Positions 27,001-38,100 of a stretch of DNA of 64,000 nucleotides are shown here, one piece after another; the first letter of the stretch is position 1, and each line of letters begins with the position of its first letter. The notes below the pieces were generated by a model. That model had not been told where the DNA came from. It saw only the letters and a list, made by a program, of their open reading frames with translations, and did no database searches. The stretch spans positions 30,987,795-31,051,794 of the forward strand of contig NC_092670.1 in NCBI RefSeq assembly GCF_964355755.1. Direction: 5' to 3'. The stretch is from Antedon mediterranea (taxonomy: Eukaryota; Echinodermata; Crinoidea; Comatulida; Antedonidae). The position numbers and the translations under genes were made by a program.

Positions 27001-27675
27001 GTTATATATTAAGTATTGGAACTGAATTGGGATTAATAAAACTGTACAAATGGCATCCGAAAACAATGGAATGGACACTTTGCTTGGATTTCAACCAAAG
27101 GTAATGTAATAAATGTCATTAACCATACTACACAATTTTTTTAATACAGTATTATTGTATAATCCTTTTGTAAAACGTATATAAAGCAGGCTCTGAATGC
27201 GCTGTTTTATATCGTTTTCCCACAATTTTATGCACTCATCAATACCACTTTCAAGTTAATTTGTTTGCCAATAATAGTCATTTAATACTAACCACCACTT
27301 CCTATGTTATACTATCTCTCATTCGTCATTCCAAAGCTACCCCTCGTAACAATTCCACAATGTACCCTGGTTTCATTAAATGAGATTGCCTGTTCACTCT
27401 TTCTTTAAACCTAACACCACACATCCATCTTTATTGCTCTTTTTAAAATATTACATTTCATTCACTTTTTAAAATTTTTGTTAACATTACTAATTAATTA
27501 CTTTTGCAGCTTGTGCCATTCACTTACTGTCAAACGCTTACGATGGAGACCTAAGGTAGGACGAGCTGGACACAAGGTTCTAAAGGAGGATGGAGGAAAG
27601 AACTGGCTTCAACTTGCTAGCTGTAGTAGGGACTGTTCTGTGAAAATATTTGATGTTAATCTTGATGTATTATGA
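9006..27675 (+). CDS. ELP2: Elongator complex protein 2 (WD40 repeat), 17 exons, complete
   Basis: ELP2 is the WD40 subunit that pairs with Elp1 and Elp3 in the Elongator core, which modifies wobble uridines of tRNA. Exons: 9006-9146, 12090-12263, 12631-12880, 13072-13203, 13994-14137, 14873-14968, 17458-17558, 17781-17909, 18536-18688, 21403-21504, 21610-21699, 22099-22258, 23512-23642, 25652-25963, 26736-26872, 27002-27100, 27510-27675. All have GT-AG borders and compatible phases, giving 838 residues (human ELP2 is about 826). Typical WD blades are visible: [70 protein letters not shown] and ASRDKKVIVWG. Family landmarks include [28 protein letters not shown] and [16 protein letters not shown]. 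The start is the ATG at 9006 (context AAAATGG); there is no earlier in-frame ATG. Introns are swollen by transposons, but no coding break is seen. Confidence 0.97.
9697..11931. mobile_element. Foldback-type DNA element in ELP2 intron 1 (about 480-bp inverted repeats)
   Basis: The left arm (9697 to about 10193) and right arm (about 11464-11931) are inverted copies about 90 percent alike by eye. The outer ends consist of tandem 17-base units around GAAATCGGTCGCG. The arms also contain mirrored GGCGCGCC, GGTCTCGGAGAA and TTATGCAAACAATTACGTA blocks. About 1.27 kb of non-inverted sequence lies between them, with no recognisable transposase. A clear target duplication is not seen; GTAAA occurs at 9687-9691 and directly after 11931 but is offset on the left. 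Confidence 0.85.
14170..14387 (+). other. Coding-like open frame in ELP2 intron 5, unassigned
   Basis: A stop-free frame runs from the exon 5 donor region to TAA at 14385-14387. It ends in an acidic/proline-rich stretch ([18 protein letters not shown]) and [10 protein letters not shown]. Composition looks protein-like. ELP2 homology skips it, since exon 5 joins exon 6 cleanly. It could be an alternative 3' end, a captured gene fragment, or chance. Confidence 0.25.
15250..17370 (+). pseudogene. Penelope-like retroelement, 5'-truncated C-terminal fragment and 3' UTR
   Basis: Frames at 15267-15470 and 15541-15897 give the end of a Penelope-like (PLE) polyprotein. First comes the reverse-transcriptase thumb signature ([34 protein letters not shown]). 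Then comes a GIY-YIG-type endonuclease ([30 protein letters not shown]). Stops and frame changes break it (for example the stop after CDILY), so it is dead. The 3' non-coding part continues to about 17370 with the end motif CTGATGA...CCCGAAAG at 17252-17276. A separate DNA element is inserted at 16118-17202. The copy is in the same orientation as ELP2, inside intron 6. Confidence 0.85.
16118..17202. mobile_element. Mutator-like non-autonomous DNA element with 10-bp target duplication
   Basis: The ends are GGGTGTCACGAAAGC and its exact complement. The terminal inverted repeats run on for about 85 bases, with an internal repeated CACGAAAGCTCAGACC/CACGAAAGCTAAGACC unit. CTTGCCAGCT is present at both 16108-16117 and 17203-17212, an exact 10-bp target duplication. 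Subterminal inverted segments also pair (about 16388-16425 with 16655-16685). Duplications of 9-11 bp and long inverted repeats fit Mutator-like elements. There is no transposase. It is inserted in the Penelope-like copy and so is younger than it. Confidence 0.88.
19725..20028. mobile_element. MITE with about 50-bp terminal inverted repeats in ELP2 intron 9
   Basis: The left end GGCCCATTTACACTTGGACG matches the inverted right end (CCTAGTGTAAAATGGGCC) through a shared GACGATAA...ATAAATAGA-AAGCATG block. Length is about 304 bp and there is no coding. The target duplication is unclear. Confidence 0.75.
20331..21168. mobile_element. Inverted-repeat element with tandem AACTCGGCC units in its arms; 8-bp target duplication
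   Basis: The left arm (about 20331-20515) and right arm (about 20990-21168) are inverted copies. Each is built from many units of about 17 bases of the form CAAGTC(A/G)A(C/G)TCGGCC, ending inward at GTATGGAACGCAAAAAGTGC. CTTGTGCA occurs at 20323-20330 and 21169-21176, flanking GGT...ACC ends. The internal part is about 470 bp, AT-rich and non-coding. It lies in ELP2 intron 9. Confidence 0.8.
22412..23322. mobile_element. Probable DNA element in ELP2 intron 12 with 9-bp target duplication
   Basis: CCTTTAACC is present at 22403-22411 and again at 23323-23331. The enclosed 911 bp begins TAGTCTGG and ends CAAGTCTA, a short imperfect inverted terminus. Both ends carry their own small palindromes (CTGGGTTCCAG on the left, ACTTGGGGCAAGT on the right). 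No coding is seen inside. Confidence 0.55.
24305..24658 (+). mobile_element. 5S-rRNA-derived SINE (SINE3-like) in ELP2 intron 13
   Basis: About 120 bases at 24305-24424 align throughout with 5S rRNA: TACCACGTTGAAA, CACCGG, CGTC-GATCACCGAAGTTAAGC, the internal-promoter A-box region, GGGCCTGGTTAG, CTTGGATGGGAGACC (C box), CTGGGAATA-CAGGTGCTGTA. It is not a plain 5S gene. The match runs straight into about 210 bases of unrelated body and then an A-rich tail with (AAAAT)n at 24635-24658. That structure is a SINE with a 5S-type head. A base is missing in GTTGAAACACC and other changes mark it as an old copy. Confidence 0.85.
25411..25502 (+). repeat. GACC-rich dispersed repeat, copy 2
   Basis: The block order is the same as at 4086-4183: AAAACGCATAGTGATACCGG, GACC/GACA run, GTGAACTATAGAGTCGC, then a short hairpin and an A run. 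It is preceded by AT-rich sequence with GCGCGT words (about 24880-25330), possibly the same element. Confidence 0.6.
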
Positions 27676-29175
27676 TGTCAATATATTATTATTGTATGAT
27701 CTTGAAAATACTTATTAAACATGTATTGGCACGTTCAACCACACAATCTACTATTCGCATGACCATCTACTGTATGTCGCTATTGATACAGAAGGACCTT
27801 TGACACTCGGAAAATTCATGATATTTTCCCCAAAACAATTATAGTCTTTTCACAGAGGTAATCTGATGTCGAAAATGTTTAATACTGTACACACACACAC
27901 AGTTAATCTGGTATAGAAATGTTTAATTGTACAAATGACACTTTGTAATACTGTCAACACTCACAATTCAATACACACTTAGGCTGGCCTAATATATCTT
28001 CTAGAAATTTGGAAAGAGTTTTTAAATAAAAAGAAAGTTTTGGGAGAGTTCCAGTCTTCAGAGAGTTATCCAGTATTTGGTATTTGGAGAGTCAACTGTC
28101 TGTTGCCTATGATATATCGCACAAATAAAGTTGCTGCGCTTATTATAATTGAAGTGCACCTAATGTATGTTTTTTTTAATAAGAAATATAGACTTTGCTC
28201 CCTGCTAATTAATATTTAGAGGAGCATTTTTACGTTTGTCTGTTGCTACTGGTTACTACACGCATCCATATACATGGAACCAACATGACCGGGATTGTAC
28301 AGGGAAGAAACTGAATTTAAAACTGAGCTGAACCGGTACCTTTGCTAGCAAATCAATTGTATTAACCTTTATTTCAGACTTGCTGTCCATATAATAACAT
28401 TACGTAGAGAATAACGGGACAACTCAGTGAATATTGAATCTGAAATGTTTGTTTCCAATCCAATATTCATAGTTATGTTCTCATTGTCACAAATGTCCCT
28501 ATATCCTATCAGTACGCCTATTTCACCGGGCGGCTTATACACTGTATTTTGTTTTGTACATGTTTATTATAGTGTTACATATTTATATATTGTTCATCCA
28601 CATTTGTTAATTTGTTTGTATCATTCTTAATTCTTAATTTGTCTAGTAGGCATAATGTATCTGTGTAAAAAATAATTTAAAATTGATATATATTTGATGT
28701 CAATTTGAGAACAAAATTGATAAATGTGAATTATACATTATTGGGAGGGGGTGGGGCGGAGTATATGACAACTTGTTGTTTATGTTAAAGCCATGCACCT
28801 ATAACACTGTGTTAATAACAGTTGGTGCACGACCTTAGTTAATATTTTACATTGTGCTTGATACCGTTATAAGCAGTGAATCCGTAATTCTAATTGCATA
28901 ATGATTACGGTTTTGTTATCTTATCAATCATGATTATGCTATTTGTAAACTGGTACAGTAATAATCTTATGACCGATCATCGCAAACACCATGTAGTATA
29001 CCATCTGTTTGATAATCTATTAATTTATTTTGACAAAGACAAACATTATTCTTCTCAATGTTTGTATGAGGCTTTACGTTTCCAGCGATCATTTTGAATA
29101 CCGCAGTCAACGGGATCGGTCGCTCATCATCTTCGGCGAACTATTAGTCTGGGCTGTTTTTATCCATTTTATAGT
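27676..29175. other. Intergenic: ELP2 3' flank to first acyltransferase gene
   Basis: ATTAAA at 27714-27719 and AATAAA at 28024-28029 are possible ELP2 polyadenylation signals. Otherwise the stretch is AT-rich with a short (AC)n run near 27890. I see no exon or mobile element end that I can defend. Confidence 0.4.
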
Positions 29176-32100
29176 ATGGTTGGAAACAGCAGCTATCTGC
29201 TACTATGTGTAGCCTGTATTGTGGCCCTACCAACGTTTACCGTGTCCACGGCTGAAATTGCTTTCTTGCCACCGGAGGCAAGACAGATGTTTAAGGATTT
29301 CGGTAGATTGGACATCGGACAAGTTGAGAGAAATGTCACCCACACGACTGGTATTTTGAAAGATATTTTAGTAAGGCTACTCGCGCCAGATTACATAGAC
29401 GCCATAAAGAATGCAAAAGGTGTATCGGAAGAGTGTAAAGAGAATTTTCTGACTTACATTGAAGATAAACAGAATAACGAAGATTATGCAAACAGAAGTA
29501 AGAACCTAGTCCTATTTAATTTTCTATTTTTTTTTATGTTAACCGATCATCTACAAGCTTTACTTTCTTGTTTTTGGTGCTTGTATTATACTTGCTGTAC
29601 TAAATAACTCATACATCATGTTTTGATTTGTTAATTTATACAAAATTTTTATTTTCTATGGACCAGAAATATATTTAATTTAATAGATATTATTTTATAC
29701 GAGTGAAAACAAATCAGTTCAGCAGTTATCAGTTATTGAAATGATTCCCTGTGAATTTGCCTATTTAGTTTATACTAGATACCGTAACTCTTACGATTTG
29801 AAATTATCTTATCGAATTGATAATTTAATAAGATAAGCTCAAGAATGCAAGTAGAATACATATGATGCATGATTAGATACCTCCACAATTTTAATTTACC
29901 TACATTATCTGCCCCTAATTCGTTTTATGACTTAATTATGGTATTTATAATATCTAGAGTGGTCATTACCATCTGTATCTGTTACTATTGCTACAGTAGG
30001 CATATAGGCATACAGAATGTAACTGAAAATAGAACTAATGTAGCCTTACAAAACAATACATTATATAAAAAAATAAACAACTTACACACAATGTTCGTTA
30101 AGCATACCTTGTTTCATTTTCTTTTAGTGTATTACTCTAATGGTGACCGAGATTTTATGAGGAATCTATACAGGTTTAACTTTGCAAATTGGGGCAATTA
30201 TGAACTGTGTACTAATGTTTATGAATATGCCTATGCACCATTTAAGACCAAGCAGTGTGCCATTGGTATTCCCTTTTATGTCGTAAGTTAAGAACTAAAG
30301 AATATTTCTAATTATGATATTGACAATGCATAAACGCATTAGGCCTACATCAACATTTATTTGACTAACCATGGGAACAATACAACTCAGCAGACAAGAT
30401 ACAAAACAAAGGTTGCACGCCCTGTTCAAAATGTTTTACTGTAAAATTCGAGAGATTGTATACGCATGCGCGCGTACTAAATAACTAGTTCTTATGTTAT
30501 ATTTTGTACTTCTGGATGAAGTATGAATCCTCTTGTCGAGACAATAGTTAACTGTTTTCAATTGTAAAGGCCTACACAAAAACAGTGTTTTTAAAGACCT
30601 TGATACCAATATTCATTCGAACCTTTTTTTAATCTTCTTTTTTATTTTAGCCTACAAAGACGGCAATCTGTGTCCCAGCATCATGTAGCAAAGCAGATGT
30701 CAGACTGCTTACGATAGCCGGTAAGTTAAATACACCTAAAATAATCCATAAATTCAGATGTAGAATATTACGGGGCGCCGTTTGGGACATTGATAATTTT
30801 GTCGAAATATTACAATTTTGTCAACACAAAATTCATTTTGTATTGACAAAATTCATTTTGTGTTGACAAAATGTATTATGTGTGGACAAAATTCATTTTG
30901 TCTCGACAAAATTAATTCTGTGTAAACAAAATTCATTCTGTTTAGACAAAATTAATTCTGTGTTGACAAAATTAATTCTGTGTAGACAAAATTAATTCTG
31001 TGTAGACAAAATTCATTTTGTGGCGACAAAATTCATTCTGTAACGACAAAATTCATTTTGTGTAGACAAAATAAATTCTGTGTGGACAAAATTAATTCTG
31101 TGTAGACAAACTTCATTCTGTGTGGACAAAATTCATTTTGTGGCGACAAAATGTATTCTGTGCAGACAAAATTTATTCTGTGTAGACAAAATGCATTCTG
31201 TGTAGACAAAATTCATTTTGTTGCAACAAAATGAATTTTGTTAGCCGAGCCTACTCAAACATTTTGTCCCACGCTTGAGTAGGCTCGGTTTTAACATTTA
31301 AATTAGAAGGCGGAGTTTAAACGTGAAAAGGGCAAGACAGGGTGAAGCTATGATGACAGCGCGCGAATCTTTGACATTTGTTATTGGTTCAGTTATTATG
31401 CCTCCGTCTCTATTGCTATCATATTAATCTATTTTATAATATCAGGGACCCCTGAAAATATCAGATATGATCAGTATTCATACTTTGACAATTTAATATC
31501 TACGTCGTCAGTAATAATAATTATTATTATAACTAGATGGTACGCTCGCTTCACTCGCGTACCATCTAGGTCGTGCCCACAGATGGTTCTCGAATACATA
31601 ATAATTTCAGCGTTAAAAAACTGGCGATTTCAAATGTACGTACCGCAGGACAATAATACATGTCGTTTACAGGAACGAATAAATAGACACTGTGATTTAT
31701 GTACTCAACTAAAATTAGCACACTGGGAATTACTTCCGAAAGAGAAACTTGTCACAAAATGAGACCAATTGTTTAAGTCAAATTTAAACAAACTTAATTT
31801 GTGCTTTGTATGTAACATTAAGGTTGAGGGATGGGGAAGAGGATGGGTGCAAAGAGGAACAATTTTTAAATATATTCTTTATTCATTTAGTAACGAAATA
31901 TTAATTGAACTTATTCAACCTTATGTTCCTAAGCGGTCTCTGAGATCTAGATCTGAGTCTCTTCTTGCCCATATATTAATTCATCCTTCCATCCACTAAG
32001 TTTTATGGAAATCGTTCATTTTCTTCGACATCCGTTTCTCTATGGAATGCGTTGCCTATTGAAATCCGTCAGGCTACGGTACTTCCACCAGTGCAGTGTC

Positions 32101-35100
32101 TTCAAATCTCTCCTCAAAACCCACCTTTTTAATTTGTAATTTTCTAAATTTTTTCTGTCTTTGTAAAGCGCATTGAGGCTTTCAGCATAATGCGATATAT
32201 CAAGTACCAGTTATTATTATTATTATTGTTTTCATGTTTTACAAATAATATACGACTAAACACAGTAAAACATTGTGATGTAATACTTTGTTTGTTGTCA
32301 CCGTCCTAGTCGATTGAAATAGTACAGTACATGTAACGATACATCACTACGACGTGTATATGTTTATATGTGCCTTGAGCACTCTTGAGTGGTATGTGCG
32401 CTATAAAAATCCTATTATTATTATTATTATTATATAATGTAAAACAATTTGTGAAAACCACCTCTATTCGGGGAAAATCATAAATTCGATTTAATCGTCA
32501 ATAAATATTAAATTATCTAACTCAACTTAATTAGTAGGCCTAATGGTTTTTCAATTGTTTCTTAGAGCCAATTCATACTTAAGTTGGTTCCTACCCTACC
32601 CACCAAAGTTGTTCGGCGTTTAGGGCATGTGATGTACCGTAGGCCTATCCTCTACTGGTTTTACAACGCTACCCATGCCAGTGAGGGAAGGGGGATGATG
32701 TGGGTGGTTTAACTGCAATAATAACGATTTGTACATAATATACGGCGAGTGAAAACGCTAGCTCATTATCCATTTAAAAAAAATGTATATCCAACCTCTG
32801 CAGCACAAAAAATGGATCGAATTTCTGTTATGAGTATACAGTACTTGCCTTTACGACGCCTGAGGGAATAGACACTTGTGGAACAGAGATTGGAATGTTC
32901 CATTCATCGCAAATCAATACATTTGTATAAACGTATATTAAATCTATCAAAATAGTATTTTTTAAAGAAAATCGGCCTGTCTTCAACATTATGATGCTGT
33001 ACTCGAGCTGTTCAACCGGTTTTCAGCCATTAAAAACAATTATCGTAGGAGGAGATAGGAAAATGCGAAGCATCCTCGTATTATCGTCTGCGGGTATTTT
33101 TCAAGACGGACATCCATTAGACAGTGTATACCACGATCGAAAAACACCCCTATTTGTGGCAAATCGTTGAACCTAAATTCGTTTTAATCGTCAATAACTA
33201 ATTATCGAACTCAATTTAATTAGTAAACAGGGTTACATCAGGTGGTTAAAATCAGTACCGAAAGTACGAACCAACTTTATATACCACCGAGTAAACATTC
33301 TAGAAATAACGCGCGATTTACCTAATTTTGCCCTTACGTAAATTTATATATAGATGTATTCTATATAAAAAAATCGGAAAATGGTTTTCATTAGAGCCCT
33401 GCTTATTACTTAAGTAAAATTGTAGTAATGGGGCTATTTAATATTTTGTCGTTTAAAATATTATTTATTAATCTTATAAAATGTATATAGGCCTACTTTA
33501 TTTTAAAATTAAAGATGTATTGTCTCCCAAAATCATGAAAAATAAAGATTTTTAAAATCGGACTTTGAATAGGACATTATGCAGTTTTAATGAAGTTGTT
33601 CACTTCCATAAGAAAAAAGAAGGGGGAAAAAAATTATTTCACCTATAAAAAGACAAAATAAACAGTTAAATTACCCAAAAACTCAAGACAATTTGACCAT
33701 TTTTTGCTTTAAATTACAGTTTTTTCAGGTAAATAATCTTTAAGATAATAATAATCATTGCAGAAATAATGATGCTGAAAGCTGTCCGTTATTTGAAGAA
33801 AAAAAACATTTAAAGAACTTACTACAAACGATTGCTCACGTTAGTGTTATTATAACAGTCATCCACCCTGCGAAACCTATTAACCTCTAACCTACAGTAG
33901 TAAGTAGGCCAGGTAGCCTACGTTGGCTAGGTTCAGGACTGATTGCCCATAAAACATTCGATGTATAATATCAACACCCCAGACTGTAATAATGACCTTC
34001 CCAGACCGAAAACCATTCTGGTTTGACTGAGGGTCTGGGCTTCTCCAAGATTACGCAAGTTGTCTAGGACCTCTTGAGGTAAAGCTTCAATAATGGGGCT
34101 ATTCGATTCGATTCGAACATTCGATGTATAAATATCAACACCCCAGACAGTGTAATAATGACCTTTCCAGACCGAAAACCATTTTGCCCGAAATTACGAT
34201 ACTCTCTCGATACAACTCCATATTTTATTAGTGGAAAATGCATTTTTATTTAACATCAATTTTATCAAGCCAGCCAAAGACTGAATACGTACATCAAAAG
34301 TACAAAGAAGAATGTAAACCTATAAACAATTATTTGCAATTAGCAATGTATAATAAATAAAATTGTAAAATAAGCATAGAAACATAACATTTATATCTAG
34401 CATTTTTAACATTATTATATTCAAACAACAGCATCGGACTCTGTTTTCAATAAAAATCGTTTGATTCGTGAGTCGAGGTAAAGAAAGTGCTTTACCATTT
34501 TTCTTTCAAAAGCATATAGCAAACAATTGGACAACAGCCACTGTAAGTCGCGTGCAGTTCAAAGAGTACAGAAAACGCGATAAAACGCAAAGTGATACCG
34601 GACCGACCGACCGACAGACCGACAGACCGACCGACAAAGTGAACTATAGAGTCGCTTTCACGCGACTAAAAACAAACAATCGGAATTAATTTTAAATATA
34701 CATTGTTATACGTCAGTATAAAGTGTACTTATACTCGACGCAAAGTATTCAAGTTCCATATTAGACTGTTGCTTAATTAGTTTGCTTTTACTCACGGTAG
34801 ATAAATTAATTTAAATTGCTTACCTATTAACAATTTGTTGGCACCGGTGGTAGAGGAGGTCGTAAAATGATATTCGCGCGCTGTTTGATCGTAGGCCTAT
34901 AACTGTCAATCTTCGAGTTTCCAATAACAACCCCGCCTTCTTAATTTAAATGTTAAAACGTGTTGTCCCACGCTTGAGTAGGCTCGGCTAACAAAATTCA
35001 TTTTGTCGTGACAAAATTAATTTTGTTGCAACAAAATGAATTTTGTCTATACAGAATGAATTTTGTCTACACAGAATGAATTTTGTCTACACAGAATACA

Positions 35101-38100
35101 TTTTGTCGCCCCAAAATGAATTTTGTCCACACAGAATTAATTTTGTCTACACAGAATTAATTTTGTCCACACAGAATTAATTTTGTCTACACAAAATGAA
35201 TTTTGTCGTTACAGAAGGAATTTTGTCTACACAGAATGAATTTTGTCAACACAGAATTAATTTTGTCTACACAGAATGAATTTTGTTTACACAGAATTAA
35301 TTTTGTCAAGACAAAATGAATTTTGTCAAGACAAAATTAATTTTGTCCACACAGAATAAATGTTGTCAACACAAAATGAATTTTGTCAATACAAAATTAA
35401 TTTTGTGTTGACAAAATGAATTTTGTATTGACAAAATTAATTATGTGTAGACAAAATTGTAATATTTCGACAAAATTAGCAATGTCCCATACGGCGCCCC
35501 GTAGAATATAGGCGTTTTATATAAATGTAAAATACAGCATAAACTTGAATGGTACAATAGTAGTGAGGTTTAAAATGTATACTTTTTAATTGAAAATGTA
35601 ACCATAATTGGTGCTGGAGAAAATAATCAAATATAATTATTATATTCTTTGTATACTTTTTCAGTAATCGACGAGCGTCCTTTGCCGGATTTGTTGGAGA
35701 TAAAGAAGAACGGATATTACGAATGTATTGACATGGTTCCTTGGTCGGCTGGTGCAATTGTATCAATGTAAGTTGCTGCATACTAATGTCACCTTAGAAG
35801 TGATCATTTGTGACACCGCCATTCAATGGGATTCTCTATTAAAGGCCAGGTGCGGGCAAAACATTTCTATTGATCATACATTCCAATAATTATCGATCTA
35901 TAGTTTGCCCTTATGTTTCATAATTTGTTAGACTCGCTTCGCTCGCGTACCATCTAGGTCGTGCCCACAGATGGTTCTCGAATACATAATAATTTCAGCG
36001 TTAAAAAACTGGCGATTTCAAATGTACGTACCGCAGGACAATAATACATGTCGTTTACGGGAACGAATAAATAGACACTGTGATTTATGTACTGAACAAA
36101 CTTAATTTGTGTTTTGTATGTAACATTAGGGTTGAGGGATGGGAAAGAGGATGGGTGCAAAGAGGAACCATTTTTAAATATTCTTTATCCATGTAGTAAC
36201 GAAATATTAATTGTTTTCATGTTTTACAATTGCGATGTAATACTTTGTTGAAACTATCACCGTCCTAGTCGATTGAAATAGTACAGTACATGTAACGATA
36301 CATCACTACGACGTGTATAATATGTTTATATAATGTAAAACAATTTGTGAAAACCACCCCTATTCGTGGCAAATCATAAATTCGATTTAATCGTCAATAA
36401 ATATTAAATTATCTAACTCAACTTAATTAGTAGGCCTAATGGTTTTCAATTGTTTCTTAGAGCCAATTCATACTTAAGTTGGTTCCTAACCCTCCCCACC
36501 AAAGTTGTTCTGCGTTTAGGGCATGTGATGCACCGTAGGCATATCCTCTACTGGCTTTACAACGCTACTCATGCCAGTGAGGGAAGGGTGATGATGTCAC
36601 GTGGGTGGTTTAACTGCAATAATAAAGATTTGTACATAATATACGGCGACTGAAAACGCTAGCTCATTATCCGTTAAAAAAATCTATATCCAACCTCTGC
36701 ATAGCACAGATTGAAAAAATGGATCGAATTTCTTTTATTAGTATACAGTACTTGCCTTTACGACGCCTGAGGGAATAGACACTTGTGGAACAGAGATTGG
36801 AATGTTCCATTCATTTCAATTCAATACATTTGCATAAACGTATATTAAATCTATCAAAATAGTATTTTTTAAAGAAAATCGGCATGTCTTCAACATTATG
36901 ATACTGTACTCGAGCTGTTCAACCGGTTTTCAGCTATTAAAAACAATTATCGTAGGAGGAGATAGGAAAATGCGAAGCTTCCTCGCATTTTTGTGGCGGG
37001 TATTTTTCAAGATGGACATCCATTAGACAGTGTATACCACGATCGGAAAACACCCCTAATTGGGGCAAATCGTTGAACCTAAATTTGTTTTAATCGTCAA
37101 TAACTAATTATCTAACTTAATTTAATTAGTAAACAGGGTTACATCAGGTGGTTAAAATCAGTACCGAAAGTACGAAACAACTTTATATACCATCGAGTAA
37201 AAATTGTAAAAGTAAGGCGCGATTTACCGAATTTTGCCCTTACGTAAATTTATATATAGATTTTATTTGTGTTACACGAGCTTGTTGAAAATAAGCACTT
37301 TCTTATCAGTGGAGGATAGTTCAATTTACACAGTAAAATCTGTATTCTTTTGTACACACATTTTGTAAATAGAGAGGCATTTTAAAAAGCTATGAAAAAT
37401 AAACGGTGTGGTAAAAAATTTTATCAGATGACTAAATATAGGTAATATAACTTGAATATTACATTTCTGATATTTTTATTCGACTTCAGATTTTTATTTT
37501 CATGCTATAGCAAAAATTATCCACCATATATCCACCATCTTTTTTCACCGTCTAGGGAGTCACAAGGCATGTTATTACATTAGGTTAACTACCTAAACTA
37601 CAGAAAAAAAGTCTTCCTGGTTTTTATGGAAGAATTTTGCCATATTATGGGAAATTCATGTTTTTTCGTTTTGATTTCTGTTACAAATATTTGATTTATG
37701 TACAATTAACCAAATATTATATTTAAAGTTCATGCCCGTACCTGAGCTTTAAGGGGACACTTTTGCCTGAGACGAACGAGGGCAATATAGACGACATTTA
37801 TATTTCTCTTTATTAGAGATTGATCTAAACTAAAAAGTCTTCTTTATATACAGTATATTTATATCATGTCTTTAATTTCAGTATTTTAAGCTTTATCTTA
37901 ATTTTTTATCTTCTGTTACATACACTAAGTAGTGTATGGCACAGGACAGATTGAATGGACTAACATAAACTAAATTAGGCATAGCATTCGCCATTTTATT
38001 CCTCGGTTTATCTATAATCTTGAGATGACCAGTAACCATTTAATCCAATCTCCATGGAGATCTACTTACACACATTCGTTTTGTGTATACTACAAATACA

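Larger units (their letters stand above)
31533..33354 (-). mobile_element. Non-autonomous Helitron, copy 1 (nested in the 4.7-kb element)
   Basis: Read on the minus strand, it starts A|TC (TCTATATATAAATTTACG at 33354) and ends with a GGTACGC...GCGTACC hairpin followed by CATCTAG at 31533, then T. These are textbook Helitron ends with an A|T target. A second copy at 35931-37260 shares most of its length. This copy carries two extra retroelement tails (31908-32228, 32370-32432). Confidence 0.85.
30769..35503. mobile_element. 4.7-kb DNA element with tandem-repeat-built inverted termini (intron 3 of paralogue A)
   Basis: The ends are TACGGGGCGCC and its exact complement, flanked by GAATAT on both sides (30763-30768, 35504-35509). 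Counting GTAGAATAT instead gives a 9-bp duplication. The left arm (about 30769-31320) and right arm (about 34930-35503) are inverted copies made of some twenty units of about 20 bases of the type GACAAAATTCATTCTGTGTA, themselves partly palindromic (ACAAAATTCATTTTGT). Inward they share TTGAGTAGGCTCGG and AAATTTAAATGTTAA-type blocks. No transposase is seen. The interior holds a Helitron, a TTAA MITE copy and a GACC-rich repeat. Confidence 0.88.

Noticed and set aside
30800-31240. Regular 20-base repeats resembling a CRISPR array
   Set aside because: Units are directly adjacent without unique spacers and are part of transposon inverted arms in a eukaryotic intron.
36450-36653. Open frame of 67 codons as a gene
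   Set aside because: It is part of the Helitron body, and the equivalent frame in the other copy (about 32570-32760) is disrupted.
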